Below are positions 1 to 9,211 of a stretch of DNA of 64,000 nt, in pieces. Location of the stretch: NCBI RefSeq assembly GCF_016735595.1, contig NZ_JAERRB010000011.1:186001-250000 (forward strand), in the 5' to 3' direction. Made by a program: the position numbers and the translations under genes. The stretch is from Chryseolinea lacunae (GTDB lineage Bacteria; Bacteroidota; Bacteroidia; Cytophagales; Cyclobacteriaceae). Positions within the stretch are counted from its first letter, which is position 1. Every line of letters starts with the position of its first letter. The notes below the pieces were generated by a model that searched no databases, was not told the DNA's origin, and worked only from the letters and a program-made list of their open reading frames with translations.

Positions 1-1
1 C

Positions 2-262
2 TACGAACTGTTGGCCGACAAACCAGAAGTGAGCCTCGTGCTGACCGATTACAACATGCCCGACTGCACGGGTTTTGAACTGCTGAAAAAAATTAAATCC
101 AATCCAACCATTGCCCAGGTGCCCGTGGTGTTTCTCACCACCGAAAGCAACCCCGACAAGATGCGTGCGGCAAAAGAAGCCGGCCTCAGCGCGTGGATCA
201 AAAAACCGTATCGCGCCGAAACATTCTTTGCGCAGATCGAAAATGCCATGAGCAATGGATAG
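2..262 (+). CDS. CheY-like receiver domain, 5' end outside window
   Basis: This is the C-terminal part of a response-regulator receiver domain; the reading frame is open to the left edge, so the true start lies outside. The phosphoacceptor region is visible as VLTDYNMPDCTG, followed by the conserved Thr in VVFLTTES and the Lys in WIKKPY, which are the signature positions of CheY-type receivers. There is no output domain after it. Its end overlaps the cheA start by 8 nt, so it is very probably the CheY of this chemosensory operon, phosphorylated by the CheA encoded next. Confidence 0.9.
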   Translation, partial: YELLADKPEVSLVLTDYNMPDCTGFELLKKIKSNPTIAQVPVVFLTTESNPDKMRAAKEAGLSAWIKKPYRAETFFAQIENAMSNG

Positions 263-2255
263 TAACCAAAAGCGTTTTGTAGAAGACGCGCTCGACCTGC
301 TGAACGAGCTGGATGAAGGCCTCATGCAATTGGAGGCTAATCCAAACGCCAGCGCCCCCCTCGAGCAAGTTTTCCGCACCATGCACACCATCAAAGGCGG
401 CGCCAACATGTTTGGCTTCGAGAAGATTGGTGAGCTGGCCCACCAGTTGGAAACGCTTTATGACCTGGTGCGTCAAGGCCATCTGCAGGTTTCGGATGGA
501 CTGATCAGCATCACGCTGCACGCCTTCGACAAAGTGCGCGATTTGCTGAAAGAAAAAGACGCCGCCAAAATTGCCCAGGCCGACGACCTGAAAGACCACT
601 TGCGCATTGCCATGGAATTTTTGAAATCCGTGGAGTCGCAATCCAGCACAGCCCTGGACAGCAACACCGTGCAACGCGACGAGCTTGCCACGTTCTATCT
701 GTGCATCACACCCACCATCAGCATGACGGAAGATGGCAACCACCCTTTGGTGTTCATCATCCAGGACATTGCTGCCCTCGGAACCGCCAAAACCCGGCTC
801 ATGAAAAAAGCATCGGGCGAGGTTGCGTGCTGGGAGCTTTTCATCTCCACCACCACACCACAGGCGGAACTGGAAAGCTATTTTCTGTTTGTTGAAAATG
901 AATGCCATGTTTCTTATACCAAACTTGCTGCTTGCGATCTATTCGAGCAACCCGAATTTGTTCAGCATCTTGAGACGTTGGGTGATGATCCGTTTGAGAT
1001 TGCAACCCTTGAACCAATCATTGCGCTTTCGCTGGAACGTTCTAAAAAACAGGACGACGATGACGACGCCGAAGGAGGAGTTGTTTCCCGAAAACGAGTT
1101 CTCAACGATACCTACATTAAAGTAAGCAAACGCAAGATCGACGACCTGCTCAACTGGATCAGCGAACTCATCATCTTGCAAGCCCAGCTCACCACGGCCA
1201 CCAGCGGTATCCAATCAACCGACATCCGCGAAGTGACCGAGCAGCTGGAGATGATCACCAACCGCCTGCGCGACACGTCGCTCGAAATCGGACTAGTGCC
1301 CATCGAAACCCTGGTCACAAAGTTTAAACGCCTCGTGCGCGACTTGTCCAAGTCGTTGGGTAAAAAGGTGAACTTCATTTCTGAGGGTGCCGATACCGAA
1401 ATGGACAAGGATGTGATTGAAGTGATGGGTGAACCCATCATGCACATTGTGCGGAACGCCATCGATCACGGCATTGAAAAACCTGCCGATCGGAAAGCTG
1501 CCGGCAAATCGGAACACGGCACGGTGAAGCTGAAGGCCTACAACTCCAGCTCGTATGTGCACATCGTGGTGAGCGACGACGGCAAGGGGATCGACAAAGA
1601 CCGTGTGCTGGCCAAGGCCATAGACAAAGGCCTGGTGTCGGCCGATGTTTCGCTGACCGAAGAAGAAATTCTGGATTTTATTTTTCACCCTGGCTTGTCA
1701 ACCGCGTCACAACTCTCCGAAGTGTCGGGTCGTGGCGTGGGCATGGATGTGGTGAAGCAAAAGATAAACGAACTGCGCGGCTACGTGACGGTGAAAAGCA
1801 CCCCCACAAAGGGCACGTCCATTCACATCAAACTGCCGCTGTCGCGTTCCATCATCGAAGGTTTGCTTGTGAACGTGGCCGAGACACGCTATGTGGTGCC
1901 GTTGAACGTGGTGGACCGCATCGACCGCATTCCCTATGAAGCGCTGGATCGCGAGAACACCGTGAACAAAACCATTGTTGTGAATGAACAACCGTTGTCG
2001 GTTTTTTCGCTGCGAAAAGAATTTCACAAAACCGCGGCCCTGCCAAAAACCACCGACATCATTTCGGTGACTGTGAACGGTGTGAAGAAGGGCATTGCTG
2101 TGGACCGTATAGAAGGAAAAATGCAAACGGTACTGAAACCTCTGGGCGATGCCTATCAACAACAGGACTTCATTGCCGGGAGCACCATTCTTGGCGACGG
2201 AAGCCTGGCGCTTGTGCTGGACCCATCGCGGTTGTTTTTATTATCCCATAATTAA
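255..2255 (+). CDS. cheA: Chemotaxis histidine kinase CheA
   Basis: This 666-residue cytoplasmic kinase has the CheA layout. The Hpt (P1) domain is at about 1-105 with the phosphorylated His44 in MHTIKGGANMFGF. A poorly conserved middle segment (about 130-260) sits where CheY-binding P2 is normally found. Then come the dimerisation helices (about 285-350), the HATPase domain with the N box HIVRNAIDHGIE and glycine boxes DDGKGID and GRGVGMDVVK, and a CheW-like P5 domain at the C terminus. All catalytic motifs are intact. It starts inside the preceding receiver gene and is followed after 15 nt by cheW, which fits a translationally coupled operon. It would phosphorylate the adjacent CheY-like receiver and CheB. 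Confidence 0.97.
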   Translation: MDSNQKRFVEDALDLLNELDEGLMQLEANPNASAPLEQVFRTMHTIKGGANMFGFEKIGELAHQLETLYDLVRQGHLQVSDGLISITLHAFDKVRDLLKEKDAAKIAQADDLKDHLRIAMEFLKSVESQSSTALDSNTVQRDELATFYLCITPTISMTEDGNHPLVFIIQDIAALGTAKTRLMKKASGEVACWELFISTTTPQAELESYFLFVENECHVSYTKLAACDLFEQPEFVQHLETLGDDPFEIATLEPIIALSLERSKKQDDDDDAEGGVVSRKRVLNDTYIKVSKRKIDDLLNWISELIILQAQLTTATSGIQSTDIREVTEQLEMITNRLRDTSLEIGLVPIETLVTKFKRLVRDLSKSLGKKVNFISEGADTEMDKDVIEVMGEPIMHIVRNAIDHGIEKPADRKAAGKSEHGTVKLKAYNSSSYVHIVVSDDGKGIDKDRVLAKAIDKGLVSADVSLTEEEILDFIFHPGLSTASQLSEVSGRGVGMDVVKQKINELRGYVTVKSTPTKGTSIHIKLPLSRSIIEGLLVNVAETRYVVPLNVVDRIDRIPYEALDRENTVNKTIVVNEQPLSVFSLRKEFHKTAALPKTTDIISVTVNGVKKGIAVDRIEGKMQTVLKPLGDAYQQQDFIAGSTILGDGSLALVLDPSRLFLLSHN

Positions 2256-2270
2256 ATCTCCCCCAAATAA

Positions 2271-2747
2271 ATGAAAAACGATTCCAATGCGTACCTCACT
2301 TTTGCCCTGGGCAGCGAGAAGTTCGCCATTAAAGTAGATCATGTGCAGGAGGTTGTTGAGTTTGGCCAATTCACAAAAGTTCCGCATGCGCCAGCCTATA
2401 TGTTGGGCATCATCAACCTGCGTGGCCGCGTGTTGCCGTTGCTGGATACCAAATTGAAACTTGGCTTGCAGGCTACGGAACGCACCCAGAAAAGCCGCAT
2501 CATGGTGCTCGACATTCAAATGTCGGACGAAAAGAGTCTGCAGATCGGCGCCATGGTCGACATCGCCCGCGAGGTGGTGGAGATCAGCGACAGCGAAATT
2601 CAGGAAGCACCCGAATTTGAAAACCTGAAGACCGATGCCCCCATCACCGGCATTGTGAATCAGCAAGGCGACATCACCATGATCATGGACATCGCCAAGG
2701 TGTTTTCCGTGAACGACATCGTAGAACTTAACCGATCCTTAAATTAA
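2271..2747 (+). CDS. cheW: Chemotaxis coupling protein CheW
   Basis: This 158-residue protein is a single CheW-like SH3-type domain that couples receptors to CheA. It shows the typical pattern: a start of the type YLTFALGSEKFAIKVDHVQEV, the segment APAYMLGIINLRGRVLPLLD, and a C-terminal strand ending in the IMDIAKVFS region. Its length is normal for a stand-alone CheW. It lies between cheA and the receptor gene, 21 nt upstream of the latter, so the three would be made together. Confidence 0.96.
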   Translation: MKNDSNAYLTFALGSEKFAIKVDHVQEVVEFGQFTKVPHAPAYMLGIINLRGRVLPLLDTKLKLGLQATERTQKSRIMVLDIQMSDEKSLQIGAMVDIAREVVEISDSEIQEAPEFENLKTDAPITGIVNQQGDITMIMDIAKVFSVNDIVELNRSLN

Positions 2748-2768
2748 AAAATATTACCCCCGAAGTAT

Positions 2769-4919
2769 ATGTTTACCATGACTATTCGAACCAAACTGAT
2801 CATTGCCTTCTCCGTACTCATCCTGTTGATGGGCGTGATCTTCGCGATTGCCTTCCTCCGTTTCCGCGAAATGAACGCGCGGATCAACGAGATCACCGAT
2901 GTCACCTCCCACAAGGTGCTGCTCATCGGCCAGATCAAGCACGACATTACCGCTATTTCACGCGATCAGAAAAACATGATTGCCACCATCGACGACGAGA
3001 AGATGGTTGAGATTGGCCGCGTGATCGACAAAAACATCAAAGCCATCACCGACAACATGACGAAGCTGGAAAGCCTTAGCGAAGGCGAAACCCTCACGCT
3101 CGTGAAGTCTTTGAAGGACATCCTGGATGACTATTTTAATGTGCAGGAAAACATCCAGCGCATTGCCACCCAGAACACCGAGATCAAAGCAGAAGAACTT
3201 TCCGACAACGAAGCAAAAGCCGCTTTCGAAAAAGCCATCGGCACGTTGAACCAGATCATCAGTGAAGTGACCAACAAACAAGCGGTGAGCGAACTCGTGT
3301 TGCTGAAGCAAGCGGTGTCGCAGATCAACTCGATCGAAAAAGATCTTATCATATCCAAGACCGACGACGACATCAACAAACACCTGGGTCAGGTGGCCGA
3401 TGCAGAACGCATTGTGGAAGAAAACACGACAGTGCTGGATCGCATGCTTAGCGGCGAATCTAAGTTGCTCTTCGATCGTTTCGAAATGCAGTATGCAAAC
3501 TACTACACCGTGCACATGCAGGTGAGAAATCTCGCCCGCACCAACTCCGGTGGAAAAGCAGAAGAAATCTCGGTGTTGCAGGGTGAAAAAATCGACGACC
3601 AGGCCGACGAAGTGATTGGCCGCATCTACGACATCATCAACGCACAGTTGGAAAAAGATCAGGTTGACACAGACGAAATGTATGACAGCGTGGTTCGCAC
3701 CATGGTGATTGTGATCCTGCTGGCCATCCTCATCGGAAGCCTCGTAGCCATCTGGTTGCTGAAAGATGTGATGTCGTCGCTGAGCATGGCCACCGGTGCC
3801 ATCAAGAAAATTGCCGCCGGCGATTTCTCGGCCGACGTGAACGTGAACAAGAGCGACGAAATAGGTTTGATGCTGAAAGAACTTCAGTTTATGATCGACA
3901 AATTGCGAAGCAGCGTTGATGTGGCCAAGCGTGTGAGCAAAGGCGACCTCACGATGGATTTCAGCAGCATGTCGAACCGCGGCGGCGACCTTGACCAGGC
4001 CCTCGAAGAAATGGTGAACAACCTGCGCGACATCGCCACAACAATTTATAACGGCGCCGAAAACGTGTCGACCGCTTCACAACAAGTAGCCGCTGCATCG
4101 CAGCAGATGTCGCAAGGTGCGCAGGAGCAAGCCAGCGCGTCGGAAGAAGTATCGTCTTCTATGGAACAGATGGTGGCCAACATTCAGCAGAACACCGACA
4201 ACTCGCGTGAAACCGAGAAGATCGCGAACAAAGCAGCGAAAGATATCCATGTGAGCAGCGAGTCGGTATCGACTACGGTGGATGCCATCAAGACCATTGC
4301 CGAACGCATTGCTATCATTGAAGAGATTGCTTCGAAGACCGACCTGTTGGCCCTGAACGCTGCGGTGGAAGCTGCACGTGCCGGCGAGCATGGAAAAGGA
4401 TTTGCCGTGGTAGCTGCCGAGGTGCGCAAGCTGGCTGAGAGAAGCCAGAAGGCCGCAGCCGAGATCACCGAAATTTCAGGCAAGACTGTGAAGTCGGCCG
4501 AAGAGTCGAAGCTCTTGCTGGTGAACACGCTTCCCGACATAAACAAAACCGCCGAATTGGTGCAGGAAATTGCCGCAGCCAGTGTGGAACAAAATACAGG
4601 AGCTGACCAGGTGAACGGTGCGATACAACAACTGTCGCAGGTAACACAAGGCAACGCATCGGCTGCCGAAGAAATGTCGTCGAACGCAGAAGAACTCAAC
4701 AGCCAGGCCGAAGAATTGAAAGCGGCCGTGAGCTACTTCAAACTCGACAACCGTGTGAGTGCAAAAACCTCGCGCAAAAACATGATCAAACGTGCCGTGT
4801 CGAAGCCCCGTGTGGCCGAAGCCTTGGCGCATGAAAATGGTAACGGCCACGCCAATGGTCACGGCTTCGACCTGAAGCTCGACAGTGATCTTTCGGATGG
4901 GGACTTCACCGAGTTCTAG
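2769..4919 (+). CDS. Methyl-accepting chemotaxis protein
   Basis: This 716-residue receptor has a transmembrane segment at about 10-30, a long periplasmic helical region to about 310 (four-helix-bundle-like, no recognised ligand domain), a second transmembrane segment at about 311-331, a HAMP domain and a cytoplasmic coiled coil. The signalling tip is clear around 520-560: [20 protein letters not shown] followed by [15 protein letters not shown]. Gln/Glu-rich methylation-type helices flank it. A 60-residue basic then Gly/His-rich tail extends past the helical domain. The start could be the ATG at 2769 or the one at 2778. It is the only receptor in the operon, so it is the probable partner of this CheA and CheW. 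Confidence 0.96.
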   Translation: MFTMTIRTKLIIAFSVLILLMGVIFAIAFLRFREMNARINEITDVTSHKVLLIGQIKHDITAISRDQKNMIATIDDEKMVEIGRVIDKNIKAITDNMTKLESLSEGETLTLVKSLKDILDDYFNVQENIQRIATQNTEIKAEELSDNEAKAAFEKAIGTLNQIISEVTNKQAVSELVLLKQAVSQINSIEKDLIISKTDDDINKHLGQVADAERIVEENTTVLDRMLSGESKLLFDRFEMQYANYYTVHMQVRNLARTNSGGKAEEISVLQGEKIDDQADEVIGRIYDIINAQLEKDQVDTDEMYDSVVRTMVIVILLAILIGSLVAIWLLKDVMSSLSMATGAIKKIAAGDFSADVNVNKSDEIGLMLKELQFMIDKLRSSVDVAKRVSKGDLTMDFSSMSNRGGDLDQALEEMVNNLRDIATTIYNGAENVSTASQQVAAASQQMSQGAQEQASASEEVSSSMEQMVANIQQNTDNSRETEKIANKAAKDIHVSSESVSTTVDAIKTIAERIAIIEEIASKTDLLALNAAVEAARAGEHGKGFAVVAAEVRKLAERSQKAAAEITEISGKTVKSAEESKLLLVNTLPDINKTAELVQEIAAASVEQNTGADQVNGAIQQLSQVTQGNASAAEEMSSNAEELNSQAEELKAAVSYFKLDNRVSAKTSRKNMIKRAVSKPRVAEALAHENGNGHANGHGFDLKLDSDLSDGDFTEF

Positions 4920-4933
4920 AATCAATCTATCAA

Positions 4934-4966
4934 ACCCCCCGTATCGCATTTGGCGATAGGGGGGGT
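4934..4966 (+). terminator. Hairpin after the receptor gene
   Basis: A GC-rich inverted repeat, CCCCCCGTATCGC against GCGATAGGGGGG, lies 15 nt after the receptor stop codon with a 4-5 nt loop. There is no clear T run, so it may slow or stabilise the transcript rather than end it. A weaker inverted repeat follows at about 4970-5018. Since cheR follows in the same direction, partial read-through is likely. Confidence 0.5.
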
Positions 4967-5064
4967 AAGTGTCCTGCGGGCCTGGAATTCTTGTTAGGAG
5001 CCCAGCCCGTGGGCACTTTCTAATGACGCTTGAAATGGTCCGCGCGCTGCGGAAGTAGCAGCGG

Positions 5065-5940
5065 ATGATCGATCGAAACAAGACCCTCGTATTTATGGAA
5101 TCCCCCGTCAACGGCTTTTTCCGCATGGACGAAGAAAGCTTTGAACGCCTCAGCCAATATGTGACCCAGGAATATGGCATCAAACTGCCAGCCACCAAAA
5201 AGTCGATGCTGGAAAGCCGGCTCAATAAAAAGGTGAAAAGCCTCGGCATGAGTTCCTATAAGGAATTTCTTGACTTCATTTTCAGCGACGAGGGAAAGCA
5301 AGGCGAACTCTATCATGTGATCGACCTGATCACCACTAACAAGACTGATTTTTTTCGCGAAGCCGCACACTTTCATTTTCTCACGCAGCAATTTCTTCCG
5401 GGCTATCAAAACCAGGGCTCGCGCAACCATCTCAAGATATGGTCGGCGGGATGCTCCACCGGCGAAGAACCCTACACGCTCATCATGACGCTGGAGGAAT
5501 ACAAAAAAACACATCCCGAACTGACGTATAACCTTCTGGCCAGCGACATTTCCATTCGCGTCATTCAAACGGCCTATCAGGGCATTTATGATCTGGAGAA
5601 AGTGGAGCCCGTGCCGTTGGAAATGAAGCGCACCTACCTGATGCGTGGAAAGTTGAACCCGCGGTTGGTGCGCGTAAAGCCTCAGTACCGGAAGAAGATT
5701 CAGTACAAACGCATCAACCTCATGGACGATCACTATGGGTTGGTGAAGAACGATCTCGACATCATTTTCTGCCGCAACGTGCTTATCTATTTTGACAAGG
5801 CCACGCAGGAGAAAGTGATCCGCAAGTTTTGCAACCTGCTACGTCCCGGAGGACTTTTATTTCTCGGGCATAGCGAATCGATCATGGGCATGGACTTGCC
5901 CTTGCGCCAGGTGAAACCCACCGTGTATCAAGTGCAATGA
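5065..5940 (+). CDS. cheR: Chemoreceptor glutamate methyltransferase CheR
   Basis: This SAM-dependent enzyme methylates receptor glutamates. An N-terminal helical domain (about 20-95) precedes the methyltransferase fold, whose SAM-binding signature WSAGCSTGEEPYTL and later IIFCRNVLIYFD motif are intact. As drawn it has 291 residues; the family-conserved part begins around MDEESFERL, so starts at 5095 or 5125 are also possible. It lacks a C-terminal receptor-tethering extension. The stop codon overlaps the cheD start (ATGA), so CheR and CheD are probably translationally coupled. Confidence 0.95.
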   Translation: MIDRNKTLVFMESPVNGFFRMDEESFERLSQYVTQEYGIKLPATKKSMLESRLNKKVKSLGMSSYKEFLDFIFSDEGKQGELYHVIDLITTNKTDFFREAAHFHFLTQQFLPGYQNQGSRNHLKIWSAGCSTGEEPYTLIMTLEEYKKTHPELTYNLLASDISIRVIQTAYQGIYDLEKVEPVPLEMKRTYLMRGKLNPRLVRVKPQYRKKIQYKRINLMDDHYGLVKNDLDIIFCRNVLIYFDKATQEKVIRKFCNLLRPGGLLFLGHSESIMGMDLPLRQVKPTVYQVQ

Positions 5941-6455
5941 TGCGTCTCATGAACCTGATCCGAAAATATTATATCCAGAACGGCCAGTTCTTCATCACCA
6001 CCACACCGGTGCTCATCTCCACGGTGTTGGGATCGTGCGTGTCGGTTTGCCTCTGGGATAAACGAACACACATCGGAGGGATGAATCACTATCTGTTGCC
6101 GGGTACGGAAGAGGACAAGGCGGGCAACGCCGACCGCGGGTTTCCGGCTGTGAAGATGCTGATCCGCTCGCTGTTGAATCGCGGTGTGGACAAGGCCGAC
6201 CTGGAGGCTAAAATTTTTGGCGGATGCAATTCGCTCTACCAAAAGAACGACCTCTACGAAATTGGTAAACGCAACATCGACGTTGCCAGGCAAATCCTGA
6301 AAGAGAACGACATTGCCATCGTGGCCAGCGACACCGGTGGTCAATTTGGACGGAAAATAATTTTCAACACCGGCACCGGCAAAGTGAAAATGCGACTATT
6401 GAACAGAACAGCAGCAGATATTAATGAAGAAATCAATAAAGGTTTTAATTATTGA
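5937..6455 (+). CDS. cheD: Chemoreceptor glutamine deamidase CheD
   Basis: CheD converts specific receptor glutamines to glutamates, setting the methylation sites that CheR uses. The 172-residue protein carries the family catalytic features: the Cys in STVLGSCVSVCLWD and the His in GGMNHYLLPG, followed by FGGCNSLY and a Thr-containing segment SDTGGQFGRK. It overlaps cheR at its 5' end by 4 nt and cheB at its 3' end by 32 nt. No cheC is present in the window, so its usual phosphatase partner would have to be elsewhere or absent. Confidence 0.95.
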   Translation: MMRLMNLIRKYYIQNGQFFITTTPVLISTVLGSCVSVCLWDKRTHIGGMNHYLLPGTEEDKAGNADRGFPAVKMLIRSLLNRGVDKADLEAKIFGGCNSLYQKNDLYEIGKRNIDVARQILKENDIAIVASDTGGQFGRKIIFNTGTGKVKMRLLNRTAADINEEINKGFNY

Positions 6456-7485
6456 CGACTCCGCCCTGGTGCGGCAAACGCTAACGGAAATCATCAACTC
6501 CGACGATCAGTTGGAAGTGGTGGGCACGGCAGCGGACCCGTATTTCGCGGCGCAGAAAATCAAGACCTTCATCCCCGACGTGATCACACTCGACGTGGAA
6601 ATGCCCCGCATGGACGGCCTCACGTTTTTGAAAACACTGATGGCCCAGTATCCCATTCCCGTGGTGATCATCTCCAGCCTGACCCAGCGCGGAAGCCAGC
6701 TGGCGTTGCGCGCGTTCGATCTGGGTGCCATCGAAATTGTGGCGAAGTCGGAGATACGAAACACAAAGGAACACCTGGAGGAATCCTGCATTCGTATCAC
6801 CGACGCGATCAAAGCGGCGTATATGGCACCCGTTAAACGCAAGAGCCTGCGCACGGCGGCCGACGAAAGCCCCGTTGTGAAACCCGATCCCGCCAATCCC
6901 AATTCGCCGATCTATAAGACCACCGACAAAGTTATTGCCGTGGGAGCGTCGACGGGGGGAACGGAAGCGCTGCGTTTTTTGCTGCGCAGCATACCCGCCA
7001 ACTGCCCCGGCATTCTCATTACACAACACATGCCACCCGGCTTCACAAAATCGTTTGCCGATCAGGTGAACACCATCTGCGAGGTGACGGTGAAGGAAGC
7101 CACCGACGGCGAACGCGTGATGCGCGGACATGCCTACATTGCGCCCGGCGGAAGACACATGGAGCTGTATCGCAGCGGCGCCAAATACTACATCCGCATT
7201 CGCGACGGCGAGCTGGTGAACCGCCACAAACCTTCGGTTGACGTGTTGTTCAATTCCATCGCCAAACACGCCGGACAAAACGCGCTGGGCATCATCATGA
7301 CAGGCATGGGACGCGACGGTGCCGAAGGACTTTTGAACATGAAATCGGCCGGCGCCAAAACCGTGGCGCAGGACGAAAAGTCGAGCGTGGTGTTTGGTAT
7401 GCCCAAAGAAGCCATCAAGCTCGGGGCAGCCGACCAGGTGTTGTCGCTGTCGGACATGCCGCAGAAAGTGCGCGCGTTTTCGTAG
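6424..7485 (+). CDS. cheB: Chemotaxis methylesterase CheB
   Basis: This 353-residue protein has an N-terminal receiver domain (phosphoacceptor Asp57 in VITLDVEMPRMDG), a linker at about 130-165, and a C-terminal methylesterase domain. The catalytic Ser lies in AVGASTGGTEAL, the His in LITQHMPPGFT and the Asp in MTGMGRDGAEG, so the triad is complete. It removes methyl groups from the receptors in opposition to CheR and can also deamidate. Its start lies inside cheD, and it closes the operon; a gap of about 120 nt separates it from the next unit. Confidence 0.97.
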   Translation: MKKSIKVLIIDDSALVRQTLTEIINSDDQLEVVGTAADPYFAAQKIKTFIPDVITLDVEMPRMDGLTFLKTLMAQYPIPVVIISSLTQRGSQLALRAFDLGAIEIVAKSEIRNTKEHLEESCIRITDAIKAAYMAPVKRKSLRTAADESPVVKPDPANPNSPIYKTTDKVIAVGASTGGTEALRFLLRSIPANCPGILITQHMPPGFTKSFADQVNTICEVTVKEATDGERVMRGHAYIAPGGRHMELYRSGAKYYIRIRDGELVNRHKPSVDVLFNSIAKHAGQNALGIIMTGMGRDGAEGLLNMKSAGAKTVAQDEKSSVVFGMPKEAIKLGAADQVLSLSDMPQKVRAFS

Positions 7486-7606
7486 GTCTTAGCATCGTGA
7501 TTTCCTTTTTTGATTAATGCATAAGCATCCGGCACGCGATGTTCCGGTGCATCCCTGCATTCTGCAAAACTTTTATTATTTTGTGTGGCCCTAAAGTTTT
7601 GCACCC

Positions 7607-8338
7607 GTGTCGACTCTCAAAATTCTTGCCGTTGAAGACGATCCCATCTATGCCGCATCGCTGGAAATGGTGGTGGAACAACTGGGCTACGACCTCACCG
7701 GCATTGTGGACAACGCCGCCGCCGCCCTGAAGCTGCTGGAGACCGACCCGCCCGACCTGATCCTCATGGACATTGGCATTCGCGACACCATGAACGGCAT
7801 TGAACTGGCGGCCCGCATCAACCAAAGCCTGCGCGTGCCGATCATCTACGTCACGGCCTTCAAAGACAACGCAACGTTTCAGCAAGCCAAACTCACCTCG
7901 CCCGCGGCCTACATTCTGAAACCCTACGATCCCGTGAGCCTCCAGTCTGCCATTGAGCTGGCGTTTTTCAGCCGTGTCGACCAGCCCAAGCCTGCACAGG
8001 AAACGACCGCCGTGCAAAGCGATGCTTTCTTCATCAAAGACAACACCCGTCTCATCAAAATAAAGCTCGATGAAGTGATGATGGTGGAAGTGGATGAAAA
8101 ATATTGCTTCATCGTCACGACCCGCAAGCGACACATCATCAACATGCGGTTGAAAGATCTGCTGGACAAGCTTCCGGCGGGCGACTTCATTCAGGTGCAT
8201 CGCTCTTTTGTGGTGAGGAAAAGCGCCATAGAAGAAATCAATACCGGCGACCAGACACTGCGGATATTGGACAAAACCATTCCCGTGGGAAAGACGTATA
8301 AGGACCATCTTTTAGCAACGCTAAATTATCTGTCATAA
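7607..8338 (+). CDS. LytTR-type response regulator
   Basis: This 243-residue regulator has a receiver domain at about 1-120 (acidic pair Glu10/Asp11, phosphoacceptor Asp55 in LILMDIG, the switch Thr in YVTAF and Lys in LKPYD) and a LytTR DNA-binding domain at about 140-243, recognisable by VDEKYCFIVT and FIQVHRSFVVR. The start chosen is a GTG; no ATG lies near it. It ends only 3 nt before the next gene, so it heads a four-gene unit ending in a histidine kinase. Pairing a LytTR regulator with a HisKA-type kinase is less usual than with a LytS-type kinase, so the partnership is inferred from gene order only. Confidence 0.92.
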   Translation: MSTLKILAVEDDPIYAASLEMVVEQLGYDLTGIVDNAAAALKLLETDPPDLILMDIGIRDTMNGIELAARINQSLRVPIIYVTAFKDNATFQQAKLTSPAAYILKPYDPVSLQSAIELAFFSRVDQPKPAQETTAVQSDAFFIKDNTRLIKIKLDEVMMVEVDEKYCFIVTTRKRHIINMRLKDLLDKLPAGDFIQVHRSFVVRKSAIEEINTGDQTLRILDKTIPVGKTYKDHLLATLNYLS

Positions 8339-8341
8339 CAC

Positions 8342-8806
8342 ATGGTACCCGCATCGCATGTTGAGTTCCTGAAACAACCGTTGTCGTTCTGGCTCGCGAC
8401 CACCGGGCTGAATAATATCTCCGAACCCATAAAGTGTACCGGCATTGTCTTTGATCCGGCGACTGAGATATTCACCTGCTTTGTCCCTGAAAAATTTATG
8501 ACCATAGGTTTTGAACACCTTCGTGAGAACCCCGTATTGGCGTTGGTGGTGACCGAGCTGCATTCTTTCGAAAGCTATCAATACAAGGGAAACTACCTGG
8601 CGTGGCGACGCTGCACCGAAGATGAAGTGGAATTTCAACGCGGTTACATGGAAGCGTTTTCCGACATCCTGGGTTCGTTTGGTCACTCAAAACAGGGATT
8701 GTATGGTGCCTATTTTCACATCCCTGTGCTCGCGTTGACCTTTCAGGTTACCCACGTGTTTGACCAATCGCCGCGAAGTGGCACCGGAGAAAAAGTTTGC
8801 GCATGA
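8342..8806 (+). CDS. Flavin-reductase/PPOX-like split-barrel protein
   Basis: This 154-residue protein looks like a member of the FMN-binding split-barrel superfamily (flavin reductase or pyridoxamine-phosphate oxidase-like). It has the strand pattern FWLATTG, IVFDPATEIFTCFVP and the segment FEHLRENPVLALVVT, which closely parallels IRNVRENPMLTAIVT in the following gene. No catalytic assignment can be made from sequence alone. Its stop overlaps the next start (ATGA), and both small genes lie between a response regulator and a histidine kinase, suggesting a cofactor-binding input module. Confidence 0.75.
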   Translation: MVPASHVEFLKQPLSFWLATTGLNNISEPIKCTGIVFDPATEIFTCFVPEKFMTIGFEHLRENPVLALVVTELHSFESYQYKGNYLAWRRCTEDEVEFQRGYMEAFSDILGSFGHSKQGLYGAYFHIPVLALTFQVTHVFDQSPRSGTGEKVCA

Positions 8807-9207
8807 CTACCGAGGATAAAATTCACCTGGAAGACATGATGCCGGCGCTGCAAGGCGTTATTCCGACCATCGTGGCTACGGCATCGGCCGATCACACGCC
8901 GAACGTGACCTATATATCGCAAGTGTATTTTGTGGATGCCGATCATGTGGCGTTGTCGTATCAGTTTTTTAACAAGACCATCCGCAACGTGCGCGAGAAT
9001 CCGATGCTCACCGCCATCGTGACGTGCCCGGTGCACTACGACCTCTATCGTTTCATTCTCCGCTATGAGGAGTCGCAAACGGACGGAGAAATATTTGATG
9101 CCATGGAGATACAGCTCGAAGCGCTGGCCACCGCGCAAAACAAGGAGGGCATCTTCAAACTCAAGGCTGCCGATATCTACGAAGTCGTGTCCATCGAAAA
9201 AATATAA
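8803..9207 (+). CDS. PPOX-family FMN-type split-barrel protein
   Basis: This 134-residue protein fits the pyridoxamine 5'-phosphate oxidase-like (PPOX) family: LQGVIPTIVATASADHTPNV, then ISQVYFVDADHVALSYQF, then NKTIRNVRENPMLTAIVT. These positions usually form the flavin (or F420/heme) binding barrel. The ATG at 8803 is preferred over an upstream TTG because it overlaps the stop codon of the previous gene. The kinase start follows 4 nt after its stop, so the three proteins should be made in similar amounts. Whether it is an enzyme or a sensor subunit is not known. Confidence 0.85.
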   Translation: MTTEDKIHLEDMMPALQGVIPTIVATASADHTPNVTYISQVYFVDADHVALSYQFFNKTIRNVRENPMLTAIVTCPVHYDLYRFILRYEESQTDGEIFDAMEIQLEALATAQNKEGIFKLKAADIYEVVSIEKI

Positions 9208-9211
9208 TCCC

